Source of the DNA: Andreprevotia lacus DSM 23236
Lineage (GTDB): Bacteria; Pseudomonadota; Gammaproteobacteria; Burkholderiales; Chitinibacteraceae
DNA: 64,000 bases
Direction of reading: 5' to 3'
Assembly (NCBI RefSeq): GCF_900176275.1
Contig: NZ_FWXD01000014.1
Coordinates: 62,001-126,000 of the forward strand
The first letter of the stretch is position 1; each line of letters begins with the position of its first letter. The notes below the pieces were generated by a model that did no database searches, was not told where the DNA came from, and was given only the letters and a program-made list of their open reading frames with translations. This document shows, piece by piece, positions 17,270-25,578 of the stretch. A program made the translations under genes and the position numbers.

Positions 17270-18486
17270 CAGGCGGCCAGCAGGAAACGGCCGACGTCGA
17301 TACCGTATTTTTCGGGGGATTCAAAACCGGCGATGCGATCACCGCCCTGCTTGGCGGCCAGTGCGAGGTCGAGGTCCTCGGGCGGCAGATAGCCGGGGGT
17401 CTTGGTGGAATAGATCACCTTGACCAGCGGCGTGAGCGGCGCGGCATCGTTCTGCTCGGTCACTACCGCGAGCCGGCCCGACTGCAGCTTGACCAGCGTG
17501 CCTACCGGGTAAATGCCTATGGTGCGGATGAAAGCCTGCACCAGTTGCGGGTTGAAGTGGTGCGGACTCCACTCCCACAGCTTGCGCAGCACCTGCGGCG
17601 CCGGCATGCCCTTGTGGTAACAGCGGTCCGAGGTGATGGCGTCATACACGTCAACGATGGAGGCCATCTGCACCATCTGGCTGAGCTGGTCGGCCTTGCG
17701 TTTTTCGGGGTAACCGCTGCCGTCCTGCCGTTCGTGGTGCAGCAGGGTGATCTCCAGCGCCACCGGGTCTATGCCTTCCACCTGCTTGAGGATTTTCCAG
17801 CCCTCCAGCGGGTGCGAGCGCATCACGGCGAATTCCTCGTCGGTCAGCCGGCCCGGCTTGTTGAGGATGTGGTCAGGCACCAGCATCTTGCCGGTGTCGT
17901 GCAGCAGGCCACCCACACCGCCCTGCCGCACCTCCTGCGCCGACAGCCCCAGGCTCTTGGCAAAAGTGATCATCAGGGTGCCGACGGCCACCGAATGCAA
18001 AAAGGTGTATTCGTCCTTGTTCTTGATGCCGATCAGCCCGATCAGCGCCCCGGCATTGCGGTCTATCGAGTCCGCGATCAGCTCGGCCACTTCCTCGGCC
18101 TGCGCCACCTCGATGGCGCGGCCCATGCGCACGTCGCTCATCACCTGCCGCACCATCTGGCCGGCTTGCTGGTGAATGCGACTGGCGCGCGACATTTCCT
18201 CGCGGCGCGACAGCGGTGCCGGCTTTGCCGGCTCGGCCAGCGCGGCCAGCAACGAGGCCTCGGTGGCGGCCTCGGCCTCTTCCAGCGTGGGCGCATCGTC
18301 CACATCGCGGCCGCGTGCGGCGTCGATATACAACGATTGCACGCCGGTCGCAACGATGCGCTGCAGGTCGGCATCGCTGTCGAGCAGAAACTGATTGCGC
18401 ACGAAAGGATGATCAAACCACGCCAGATTCAGATCGTGGATGTACATGCCGGGCGTGAGCTGATCGATACGGATTTTCTTGATCAT
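17269..18486 (-). CDS. HD-GYP domain c-di-GMP phosphodiesterase with DUF3391
   Basis: A 405-residue soluble protein. The N terminus is a DUF3391 domain (MIKKIRIDQLTPGMYIHDL, residues 1-60), followed by a charged linker and an HD-GYP domain with His196-Asp197 in LLHDTGK, a downstream LLHHERQDGSGYP block (GYP at 258-260) and DVYDAITSDRCYH. All hallmark residues are present, so c-di-GMP hydrolysis is likely. The start at 18484-18486 follows family N termini. A GTGACA-CCA-TGTCAC palindrome lies immediately upstream of the ATG, where a ribosome site would be expected. It is divergent from a GGDEF-EAL gene. Confidence 0.92.
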   Translation of the reverse strand: MIKKIRIDQLTPGMYIHDLNLAWFDHPFVRNQFLLDSDADLQRIVATGVQSLYIDAARGRDVDDAPTLEEAEAATEASLLAALAEPAKPAPLSRREEMSRASRIHQQAGQMVRQVMSDVRMGRAIEVAQAEEVAELIADSIDRNAGALIGLIGIKNKDEYTFLHSVAVGTLMITFAKSLGLSAQEVRQGGVGGLLHDTGKMLVPDHILNKPGRLTDEEFAVMRSHPLEGWKILKQVEGIDPVALEITLLHHERQDGSGYPEKRKADQLSQMVQMASIVDVYDAITSDRCYHKGMPAPQVLRKLWEWSPHHFNPQLVQAFIRTIGIYPVGTLVKLQSGRLAVVTEQNDAAPLTPLVKVIYSTKTPGYLPPEDLDLALAAKQGGDRIAGFESPEKYGIDVGRFLLAA

Positions 18487-18501
18487 GTGACACCATGTCA
18501 C
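18487..18501. promoter_or_regulatory. Palindrome abutting the HD-GYP start codon
   Basis: Perfect 6-bp arms GTGACA and TGTCAC separated by CCA (plus strand) touch the ATG of the HD-GYP gene. No other ribosome site is visible there. It could be an operator overlapping the initiation region or a small hairpin limiting translation. Function is speculative. Confidence 0.35.
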
Positions 18502-18614
18502 TGCAGGCTTTATTGTATGGTTGATTGTAAACACTCGTACGCGCTTGCACCGGTGAAATGTCGCCGCCAGCACACGGGTGTCATGGCCATAAAAACATTA
18601 GAAAACACTACTAA

Positions 18615-21236
18615 ATGCCGTCGTCCAGCCTGTTTGATTCGCAAACCCGCCGCCAGTGGCGCCACGTCTGGCTGCTCGGCGTCATGCTGTGCGCCTCGGC
18701 GCTGATTTTGCTGGCGTGGGAGAGCTGGGATGACTACCGCTCAAGCGAAGCGCAATACCGCCGCCGCTTGCTGTCGGCCGCGCGGCTGATCACCCAGCAG
18801 TTCGACCAGACGATGACGCAGAGCGTGGCCAGCGTCGACAACATCGGCACCGAGCTGGCCGTGCGCGCCAACCGCGACCCGCTGGACGGCGTCGATTACC
18901 TGGACGTGCTGCGCACCGCCGCGCGCTACGACACGCAATCGAGCCACCTGTTCGTGCTGGACGAGCAGCAACTGTGGCTGATTGACCGCACCGGCCGGCT
19001 GGAAGGTCGGCTGGGCGTGCAGGACAGCATCAAGGCTGCCGTGGCGGCCAATGGTGGCCAGACGCTGGGCCTGCCGCTGCAGGTGCAGGCCGATGGCCCC
19101 TTGCTGCTGCCGGTGCTGCGCCACTACACCTTGCGCAACGGCCATCGCATCGTGGTGGGCCTGCTGCTGCCGCCGCAACGCTTTGACGAAATGTACCGGC
19201 GCCTGATCGGCAGCCCGGGCCTGACCTTCGGTCTGGTGCGCAACGACAGCCGCCTGCTGTTGTGCATCCCTACCCTCAACGATCCACGCTCGGGCCAGAC
19301 GGTTACATTGCAACAGGACAGCTTCGGCGCCTTGCTGCAGGCGCCCTGCGGGCCACTGGCGGCACAGCCGCGGCGCGGCCTGTTCATGCTGTCGCCCTCG
19401 TCGCTGCACGCCTACAGCATCTTCTATGGCGTTGACCGCAGCACTTACCTCGACATGTGGCGGCAGCGGCTGCAATGGCGCATCACCTCGCTGTTCATTC
19501 TGGGCTGCGTGATCGCGCTGTTCTCGCACCTGCTGCGGCGCTTTGTGCGCCAGCTGGTGCAGCAGGGCAGCTTTCACCGGCAGATGTTCCTCACCGTCAA
19601 TGACGGCATCCTGCTGCTGGACAAGGGCAAGGTGGTCGATGCCAATGATGCCGCCTGCGAGCTGTTCGGCGTATTCGGCAGCGACGCGCTGATGGGCCGC
19701 AGCCTGGCCGAGCTGTCGCCATTGCTGCAGCCCGATGGCCAGCCCTCGGGCCTGCACGGCGCCGAGCTGCTGGATGCCGCCGCGCAGGGCATACTCAACG
19801 GCTTCAACTGGCAGTTGCAGCGGCTGGACAACCACCAGCCCTTCGACAGCGAAGTGCGCCTCAACGCTTTCCAGCATGACGAACAACGCCAGCTGCTGAT
19901 GGCGATCCGTGATGTGTCCGAGGCACAGCACTACCTGGCACAGCAGGAATACCTGGCCAACCATGACCTCTTGACCAAGCTGCCCAACCGCTACTGGCTG
20001 AGCCGCCGGCTGGACGGCCTGATCGCCAGCCAGCCGCAGCAGCCGATGGCGCTCTTGGTGCTGGACCTGAACCGCTTCAAGGAAATCAACGATACCTTGG
20101 GCCATCAGGCCGGTGATGAAATCCTGCGCACACTGGGTACGCGGCTGTCCGACTGGGTGCGCCAGCATGGCGCCGATACCGCGCGGCTGGGTGGTGACGA
20201 ACTGGCGGTGGTGCTGCCCTACGACGGCCACGACGGCACGCTGGCACAGGCGTGCGACGACATCGCCGCCGTGATCCGCGAGCCGCTGTGGGCCGGCAAT
20301 CTGGCGCTGGAACTGACGGCCAGCATCGGCGTGGCGCTGTATCCGCAGCATGGCAGCGACACCGTATCGCTGGCGCGCTGCGCCGACATTGCCATGTATG
20401 AGGCCAAGCGCAACCGCCATCACGTCAGCATCTACCGCGCCGGCATGGACCGCTTCACGCCCGAGCGGCTGGCGCTGCACGGCGAGCTGGCGCAGGCGAT
20501 ACGCGAAGACGGGCTGGCGCTGGTCTACCAGCCCAAGGTCAACGTACACGACGGCAAACTGGCCGGCTGCGAGGCACTGCTGCGCTGGCAGCACCCCGAG
20601 CGCGGCATGATCTCGCCGGTCGAATTCATCCCGATGGCCGAGAATTCCGAGCTGATCCGCCCGCTCACCGCTTGGGTGATCGACCATGCGCTGGCGCAAG
20701 TAAGACTCTGGCTCGATGCCGGGCTGAACATCCCGGTGGCGGTCAACATCAGCGCGCGCAATCTGCTCGACGCCGATCTGGTCGGCCTGGTGGTGGACAG
20801 CCTGCGCCGCCACAACGTACCGCCTGCGCTGCTGGAACTGGAAGTCACCGAATCGGCGCTGCTGGAAGACCCGGAAACCGCGCTGTCGCGCCTGACCCGC
20901 CTGCACGGGCTGGGCATACGCATGGCGATTGACGACTTCGGCACCGGTTATTCATCGCTGGCCTATCTCAAACGCCTGCCAGTGCAGGTGCTGAAGATAG
21001 ACCGCACCTTCATTGCACCGCTGGTCACCAGCCAGCCCGATGCGCTGATCGTGCAGTCCACCATCGGTCTGGCGCACAGCTTCGGCCTGCAGGTGGTGGC
21101 CGAGGGCGTCGAGGATGGCGCGATTCTCGACGTGCTGCGCAGCATGGGCTGCGATCTGGCGCAGGGCTATCACATTGCCCGGCCGCAGCCGCCGGCCGCT
21201 TTCGAGGCATGGAGTCGTGAGCACCGCAGCGCCTGA
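18615..21236 (+). CDS. Membrane GGDEF-EAL dual-domain c-di-GMP protein with PAS
   Basis: An 873-residue sensor/effector. Order: membrane segment (about 19-37), periplasmic sensor region (about 40-285), second membrane segment (about 290-310, LFILGCVIALFSHLL), PAS-like domain (about 320-430, with LTVNDGILLLDKGKVVDAND), GGDEF domain with GGDEL at 526-530, and EAL domain with E653-A-L. The EAL active-site blocks ELEVTESALLEDP, MAIDDFGTGYSS, LKIDRTFI and VVAEGVE are all present, so both domains look competent; which activity dominates is not predictable. It overlaps a ferredoxin gene at its 3' end and is divergent from the HD-GYP gene. Confidence 0.94.
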   Translation: MPSSSLFDSQTRRQWRHVWLLGVMLCASALILLAWESWDDYRSSEAQYRRRLLSAARLITQQFDQTMTQSVASVDNIGTELAVRANRDPLDGVDYLDVLRTAARYDTQSSHLFVLDEQQLWLIDRTGRLEGRLGVQDSIKAAVAANGGQTLGLPLQVQADGPLLLPVLRHYTLRNGHRIVVGLLLPPQRFDEMYRRLIGSPGLTFGLVRNDSRLLLCIPTLNDPRSGQTVTLQQDSFGALLQAPCGPLAAQPRRGLFMLSPSSLHAYSIFYGVDRSTYLDMWRQRLQWRITSLFILGCVIALFSHLLRRFVRQLVQQGSFHRQMFLTVNDGILLLDKGKVVDANDAACELFGVFGSDALMGRSLAELSPLLQPDGQPSGLHGAELLDAAAQGILNGFNWQLQRLDNHQPFDSEVRLNAFQHDEQRQLLMAIRDVSEAQHYLAQQEYLANHDLLTKLPNRYWLSRRLDGLIASQPQQPMALLVLDLNRFKEINDTLGHQAGDEILRTLGTRLSDWVRQHGADTARLGGDELAVVLPYDGHDGTLAQACDDIAAVIREPLWAGNLALELTASIGVALYPQHGSDTVSLARCADIAMYEAKRNRHHVSIYRAGMDRFTPERLALHGELAQAIREDGLALVYQPKVNVHDGKLAGCEALLRWQHPERGMISPVEFIPMAENSELIRPLTAWVIDHALAQVRLWLDAGLNIPVAVNISARNLLDADLVGLVVDSLRRHNVPPALLELEVTESALLEDPETALSRLTRLHGLGIRMAIDDFGTGYSSLAYLKRLPVQVLKIDRTFIAPLVTSQPDALIVQSTIGLAHSFGLQVVAEGVEDGAILDVLRSMGCDLAQGYHIARPQPPAAFEAWSREHRSA

Positions 21237-21597
21237 AGCCGGCCCGGCCACGGTGCAGCTGCGCTTTGCCGACCACGACGGCCAGCCGCTACTGGCCGCC
21301 ATCGCACCGGCTGGCAGCCGGCTGATCGACGTGGTGCGCGAGCTGGCACGGCAGGGGCGGCTGACGCTGCAATGGCGCTGTGCGCAGGGCACTTGCGGCA
21401 CCTGCCTGGTCCATCTTGAGCACGCCGGCAGCGGTCAGCCGTTGCAGCTCACCCCCATGGAGCGCAATGTACTGGTGCGGCACGGCCACCTGCCGGCAGC
21501 GGCGAATTTGACGCAAATTGATGAAAAACAAACACCCCGTCTGGCCTGCCACGTCCGCTGTAGCGCGGATTTGTTGATTTATATCCAAAAAGAATAA
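21217..21597 (+). CDS. 2Fe-2S ferredoxin-like protein
   Basis: A 126-residue electron carrier of the plant/xanthine-dehydrogenase type. Cluster ligands are Cys55, Cys60 and Cys63 (CAQGTCGTC) and a later Cys in RLACHVRC (Cys111 or 115). The likely start is GTG at 21217, 20 bases inside the end of the GGDEF-EAL gene, giving an N terminus STAAPEAGPATVQLRF; an earlier in-frame ATG at 21115 would put 34 residues of implausible sequence in front. No oxidoreductase partner is adjacent. The overlap suggests co-translation with the c-di-GMP enzyme. Confidence 0.82.
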   Translation: MSTAAPEAGPATVQLRFADHDGQPLLAAIAPAGSRLIDVVRELARQGRLTLQWRCAQGTCGTCLVHLEHAGSGQPLQLTPMERNVLVRHGHLPAAANLTQIDEKQTPRLACHVRCSADLLIYIQKE

Positions 21598-21683
21598 AAA
21601 CAAAAAACATCATTATTTATTGCATATAACGTCATCTGGCACACTCCGTCGTGTTCATATTCCAAATACACACGGAGTTCGCA

Positions 21684-22694
21684 ATGTCTTATCGCAAATT
21701 GTTCGCTGCCCTGACGCTGGCTGCCGTCGCATCTTCCGGCTGGGCCGCCAGCATCGAGCTGCTGAACGTCTCCTACGATCCGACCCGCGAGCTCTATCAG
21801 GATTACAACAAGGCCTTTGCCGCGTACTGGAAGAAAAAGACCGGCGACGATGTGGTGATCAAGCAATCGCACGGTGGTTCGGGCAAGCAGGCCCGCTCGG
21901 TGCTGGACGGTCTGCAGGCCGACGTGGTGACGCTGGCGCTGGCCTACGACATCGACGAACTGAACACCAAGGCCCACTTGCTGGGCGCCGACTGGCAGAA
22001 GAAGTACCCGGACAATGCCTCGCCGTATACCTCGACCATCGTCTTCCTGGTGCGCAAGGGCAACCCCAAGGGCATCAAGGATTGGAACGACCTGATCCGC
22101 GCCGACGTGAAGGTGATCACCCCCAACCCCAAGACCTCGGGCGGTGCACGCTGGAACTTCCTGGCTGCCTGGGCCTGGGCCAAGAAAACCTACGGCTCGG
22201 ATGAAAAGGCCCGTGACTACGTAACCAAGCTGTTTGCCAATGTGCCGGTGCTCGATTCCGGCGCACGTGGCGCCACGGTGACCTTTGCCGAACGCGGCCA
22301 GGGCGACGTGCTGCTGGCGTGGGAAAACGAAGCCGTGCTGGCCGGCAAGGAATGGGGGCCGGAGAAGTTCGACATCATCGCGCCGAGCATCTCGATCAAG
22401 GCCGAACCGCCGGTGGCCGTGGTCGACAAGGTGGTGGACAAGAAGGGCACCCGCAAGGTGGCCGAAGCCTACCTGCAGTACCTGTACTCGAAGGAAGGTC
22501 AGGAAATCGCCGCGCAGAATTACTACCGCCCGATCGACAAGGACGTGTACGCCAAGTACGCCAAGCAGTTCCCGAACGTGAAGCTGTTCGACATCGACGA
22601 TGTGTTCGGTGGCTGGACCAAGGCGCAGACCACCTACTTCAACGACGGTGGCGTGTTTGACCAGATCCAGGCTGCAATTGCCGCCAAGAAGTAA
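21684..22694 (+). CDS. sbp: Periplasmic sulfate-binding protein
   Basis: A 336-residue binding protein for the sulfate/thiosulfate ABC importer. It has a signal peptide (1-22, [20 protein letters not shown]), then [30 protein letters not shown] and [16 protein letters not shown], all signature stretches of the Sbp/CysP family that line the sulfate pocket. GGAG seven bases before ATG supports the start. CysTWA permease genes are not adjacent. It is followed after a long intercistronic hairpin by a 1-Cys peroxiredoxin gene, a pairing that suggests a sulfur-starvation response. An AT-rich promoter region (21598-21683) precedes it. Confidence 0.94.
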   Translation: MSYRKLFAALTLAAVASSGWAASIELLNVSYDPTRELYQDYNKAFAAYWKKKTGDDVVIKQSHGGSGKQARSVLDGLQADVVTLALAYDIDELNTKAHLLGADWQKKYPDNASPYTSTIVFLVRKGNPKGIKDWNDLIRADVKVITPNPKTSGGARWNFLAAWAWAKKTYGSDEKARDYVTKLFANVPVLDSGARGATVTFAERGQGDVLLAWENEAVLAGKEWGPEKFDIIAPSISIKAEPPVAVVDKVVDKKGTRKVAEAYLQYLYSKEGQEIAAQNYYRPIDKDVYAKYAKQFPNVKLFDIDDVFGGWTKAQTTYFNDGGVFDQIQAAIAAKK

Positions 22695-22713
22695 TCAACC
22701 ACCTCATCACCCG

Positions 22714-22740
22714 GCGGGCACTGCCAGTGGCAGTGCCCGC
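22714..22740 (+). other. Intercistronic hairpin between sbp and the peroxiredoxin gene
   Basis: A perfect 13-bp inverted repeat (22714-22726 with 22728-22740) around a single central base, with no T run. It lies 19 bases after the sbp stop. Such structures often block 3' exonuclease and let the binding protein be made in excess over downstream products; that role is inferred. Confidence 0.65.
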
Positions 22741-22763
22741 GCCCACCACGAAGGAAACCGATC

Positions 22764-23402
22764 ATGAGCTTGCGTCTTGGCGATACCGCCCCCGATTTCA
22801 CCCAGCAATCGTCGGAAGGCGAAATCCGTTTTCACGACTGGGCCGGCGACCACTGGGTGGTGCTGTTCTCGCACCCGGCCGACTTCACGCCGGTGTGCAC
22901 CACCGAGCTGGGCTATACCGCCAAACTGGGTGATGAGTTCAAAAAACGCAATGCCAAGCCGCTGGCGGTGAGCGTTGATCCGGTCGATTCGCACCACAAG
23001 TGGATAGACGACATCAACGAAACGCAGAACACCCGCGTCAACTTCCCCATCATTGCCGACGCCGACCGCAAGGTGGCCGAGCTGTATGACATGATCCACC
23101 CCAATTCGCTGGCCAACCTGACCGTGCGCACGGTGTTCATCATCGACCCGGCCAAGAAGATCCGCCTGACCTTGACCTACCCGGCCAGCACCGGTCGCAA
23201 CTTCAACGAGATTTTGCGCGTGATCGATTCGCTGCAGCTGACCGATGGCTACAAGGTGGCCACGCCGGCCAACTGGCAGGACGGTGACGACGTGGTGATC
23301 GTGCCGTCGCTGCAGGACGAGGCGGAAATCGCCCAGCGCTTTCCCAAAGGCTATCGAGCCGTACGCCCTTATCTGCGCCTGACGCCGCAACCGAACCGCT
23401 AA
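22764..23402 (+). CDS. lsfA: 1-Cys peroxiredoxin (Prx6 / LsfA type)
   Basis: A 212-residue peroxidase reducing hydroperoxides. Peroxidatic Cys45 lies in DFTPVCTTE; no resolving cysteine is found, which defines the 1-Cys Prx6 class, and the C-terminal domain (ANWQDGDDVVIVPSL) is characteristic. Bacterial members are known from sulfate-starvation loci as LsfA, consistent with the sbp gene 69 bases upstream. GAAGGAAACC precedes the ATG. Gene symbol by family resemblance. Confidence 0.9.
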   Translation: MSLRLGDTAPDFTQQSSEGEIRFHDWAGDHWVVLFSHPADFTPVCTTELGYTAKLGDEFKKRNAKPLAVSVDPVDSHHKWIDDINETQNTRVNFPIIADADRKVAELYDMIHPNSLANLTVRTVFIIDPAKKIRLTLTYPASTGRNFNEILRVIDSLQLTDGYKVATPANWQDGDDVVIVPSLQDEAEIAQRFPKGYRAVRPYLRLTPQPNR

Positions 23403-23429
23403 GCTGCTTGCCGCCATGATCTGCAGGCA

Positions 23430-23550
23430 ACCGGTATCAAGACCCCGGCAGCGCCGGGTTCTCACCTGTTGTTACAGGCGAAGCACCGGTTGGCCCTGAT
23501 CGATTCATTCCTCCCAACCTCGCTACCGTTCGTGGCGGGGTTGAGGCTGG
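23430..23550 (-). repeat. REP-like family R, single inverted copy
   Basis: On the minus strand this interval carries diverged family blocks in order: AGCGAGG, GGAATGAATCGATCAGG, GCTTCGCCTG, then the hairpin ACCCGGC-N3-GCCGGGG and TCTTGATACCGG. It fills most of the space between the peroxiredoxin gene and the EAL gene. Alignment is by eye and the first hairpin is divergent. Confidence 0.6.
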
Positions 23551-23581
23551 ATGATGCGGCTGACGACGACAGGACGTGCCG

Positions 23582-23605
23582 GGCCGGGGGCAACCCCGGC
23601 CTTTT
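23582..23605 (+). terminator. Terminator-like hairpin just ahead of the EAL gene
   Basis: Stem GGCCGGGG (23582-23589), loop GCAA, stem CCCCGGCC (23594-23601) and TTTT. It is 180 bases beyond the peroxiredoxin stop but only 10-19 bases before the possible EAL start codons. It could end the sbp operon or attenuate transcription into the EAL gene. Confidence 0.7.
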
Positions 23606-23623
23606 CACTTCCGGATGCATTCC

Positions 23624-24463
23624 ATGAGCATATTGACTGAACATCTGGCGGACCGATTGCCGGTTCCCATTCCGCTGCCGACACTGGAAGACTGGCCCAA
23701 TGCCGAATTCCTGGTAGACCCGGCGCGCGGCATTACCGTGAAGGCGCTGGGGCTGAACCTGGCCAGCGTGTTCCAGCCCATTTTCAATGCCGCCGGGCAA
23801 GTAGTGGCGCAGGAAGCGCTGCTGCGCGCCACCGCGCGCGGCCGGCCGCTGCCGCCGATGCAGGCTTTTGCCAGCGCGGCCAGCCAGCAACTGGTGGCGT
23901 TCGACCGGCTGTGCCGCACCTTGCACCTGCTCAACTACGCCACCTTCCAGCATGGCGATACACGGCTGTTCCTCAACGTGCACCCGCAGCTGCTGGTGCA
24001 GGTGGAATCACGCCATGGCGAGGCCTTTGGCCGCATTCTGGACAGCCTGGCGTGGTCGCCCGAGCGCGTGGTGCTGGAAATCACCGAGGATGCGATCCCC
24101 GATTCGCGCGTGGGCCAGGTGCGTGCCGCCATCGAGAGCTACCGTGCACGCGGCTATGGCATTGCCATTGACGACTTTGGCTCGCGCCATGCCAATCTGG
24201 ACCGGCTGTGGACTTTCGAACCGACCATCGTCAAGGTCGATCGTGAGCTGATTGCCCGCGCCGAGCATTCCGCGCCATTGCGCCGTGCGTTGCCCAAGCT
24301 GGTGGAGCTGCTGCACGAGCTGGAGGCCGAAGTCATCGTCGAAGGCATTGAAACATCCACCCAGCACCAGCTGGCGCTCGATGCCGGCGCCGATGCGGTG
24401 CAGGGCTTTCATCTGGGCGAGCCGCGCTATTTCGGCTCGTCGACGCAACTGGGGGCACGCTGA
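23624..24463 (+). CDS. Stand-alone EAL domain c-di-GMP phosphodiesterase
   Basis: A 279-residue soluble protein that is essentially one EAL domain. Active-site residues appear in place: QEALLRA (EAL at 64-66), LFLNVH (Asn118), LEITED (Glu155), IAIDDFG (Asp183, Asp184), VKVDREL (Lys204) and VIVEGIET. This predicts c-di-GMP hydrolysis to pGpG. An alternative ATG at 23615 adds three residues; neither has a strong ribosome site. A terminator-like hairpin sits directly upstream. The stop overlaps the next start (TGATG), coupling it to an alpha/beta hydrolase gene. Confidence 0.9.
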   Translation: MSILTEHLADRLPVPIPLPTLEDWPNAEFLVDPARGITVKALGLNLASVFQPIFNAAGQVVAQEALLRATARGRPLPPMQAFASAASQQLVAFDRLCRTLHLLNYATFQHGDTRLFLNVHPQLLVQVESRHGEAFGRILDSLAWSPERVVLEITEDAIPDSRVGQVRAAIESYRARGYGIAIDDFGSRHANLDRLWTFEPTIVKVDRELIARAEHSAPLRRALPKLVELLHELEAEVIVEGIETSTQHQLALDAGADAVQGFHLGEPRYFGSSTQLGAR

Positions 24464-25038
24464 TGGATTTGATTGAACGCTGGCTGGATGCCGGCAACAG
24501 CATCGTGATTGCACCGGGCTGGCAGGATTCCGGCCCCGAGCACTGGCAAACCCAGTGGGGCAGCGAATACCCGCGCTTTGGCCGCGTGCAGCAGCGCGAC
24601 TGGCAGGAACCGGTCGCCAGCGACTGGGTACGCGGGCTGGGCGAGGCCGTGGCGGCTGCCAGCGGCAAGGTCATCGTGGTGGCACACAGCCTGGGCTGCG
24701 TGACCACGGGCCACTGGGCCGCGCTGTCACGGCTGCGCGACAAGGTGGCCGGCGCCTTGCTGGTGGCCCCGGCCGACGTGGCGCGCGAAGATGCACCGTC
24801 CAGTTTTGGCAGCTTTCTGCCGTTGCCGATTGCACGCCTGCCCTTTCCGTCCCTGCTGGTGGCCAGCGACAACGATCACGCTTGCTCGCTCGACCGCGCG
24901 ACCACGCTGGCCGAGGTCTGGGGCAGCCAGCTGCATACGCTGGAAGGCGCAGGCCACATCAACGTCGACTCCGGCCACGGCGAATGGCCGGAGGGCCTGA
25001 AGCTGCTGCGGCAATTGCTGCGGCGTGTGCCTTTGTAA
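24463..25038 (+). CDS. RBBP9/YdeN-family alpha/beta hydrolase
   Basis: A 191-residue serine hydrolase of the RBBP9/YdeN family. The nucleophile is Ser76 in AHSLGC; the acid is in VASDNDHACS and the base is the His of GAGHIN near residue 165. IAPGWQDSGPEHWQTQW near the N terminus is diagnostic of the family. The substrate is unknown; bacterial members are uncharacterised esterase-like proteins. It starts one base inside the EAL stop. Confidence 0.9.
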   Translation: MDLIERWLDAGNSIVIAPGWQDSGPEHWQTQWGSEYPRFGRVQQRDWQEPVASDWVRGLGEAVAAASGKVIVVAHSLGCVTTGHWAALSRLRDKVAGALLVAPADVAREDAPSSFGSFLPLPIARLPFPSLLVASDNDHACSLDRATTLAEVWGSQLHTLEGAGHINVDSGHGEWPEGLKLLRQLLRRVPL

Positions 25039-25059
25039 GGGCCGGTTTCCGCGCGGGCA

Positions 25060-25413
25060 CTATGCATCGCGGCAGGGCCGGGCCTGCACTGCCGCGCCCG
25101 GCAAACGCCCGATCAACCAGCGCACGGCCTTGCCCAGCCAGCCCGCGCCGGATGGCTCTTTCAGCCCGCGTGCCGACAGCGTGGTGCTGTGGTCGGCCAT
25201 CAGCGTGATCCAGCCGCTTTCCGGCAACACATGCACGCAGCCGGCGCGCAGCCGGCGCTGTGGCCGCATGGCGTAGCTGCACAGCCAGATGGTCGGCTCG
25301 GCCAGTGTGAGTTCACCATCATGCACATGCAGCACGGCACCGCGCCGGGCTTGCAGATGCAGCGTCTGGCCTGCAGCCAGCTGGAGTTGTTGCGCTTGGA
25401 TGGGGGTAGTCAT
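25060..25413 (-). CDS. DUF2917 family protein
   Basis: A 117-residue protein of the proteobacterial DUF2917 family, with the expected small beta-sandwich style N-terminal part (LQLAAGQTLHLQARRGAVLH, HDGELTLAEPTIWL) and a conserved Leu-Pro segment (HVLPESGWITLMAD). Function unknown. The ATG at 25413 has a perfect AAGGAGG site and is preferred over longer upstream frames. It is divergent from a MocR-type regulator, a pairing that suggests joint regulation. It is convergent with the hydrolase gene, 21 bp apart. Confidence 0.82.
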   Translation of the reverse strand: MTTPIQAQQLQLAAGQTLHLQARRGAVLHVHDGELTLAEPTIWLCSYAMRPQRRLRAGCVHVLPESGWITLMADHSTTLSARGLKEPSGAGWLGKAVRWLIGRLPGAAVQARPCRDA

Positions 25414-25578
25414 ATCAACCTCCTTGACGTGCCCCCAGCTTAAAAAATCACCGCCCGCGCCAACAGGCACAAGGATGCGAAACAGCAGCCACAACAAGCA
25501 CAGCACCGGCCATCTGTTTCGATGCAGTTATGCACCATCTGTATGTGTTCTGCACCGCTGGCTGGCGCACAATGGGGC

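Noticed and set aside
23403-23624. c-di-GMP (GEMM) riboswitch ahead of the EAL gene
   Set aside because: The conserved GEMM blocks were looked for and not found; much of the interval matches the REP-like family instead.
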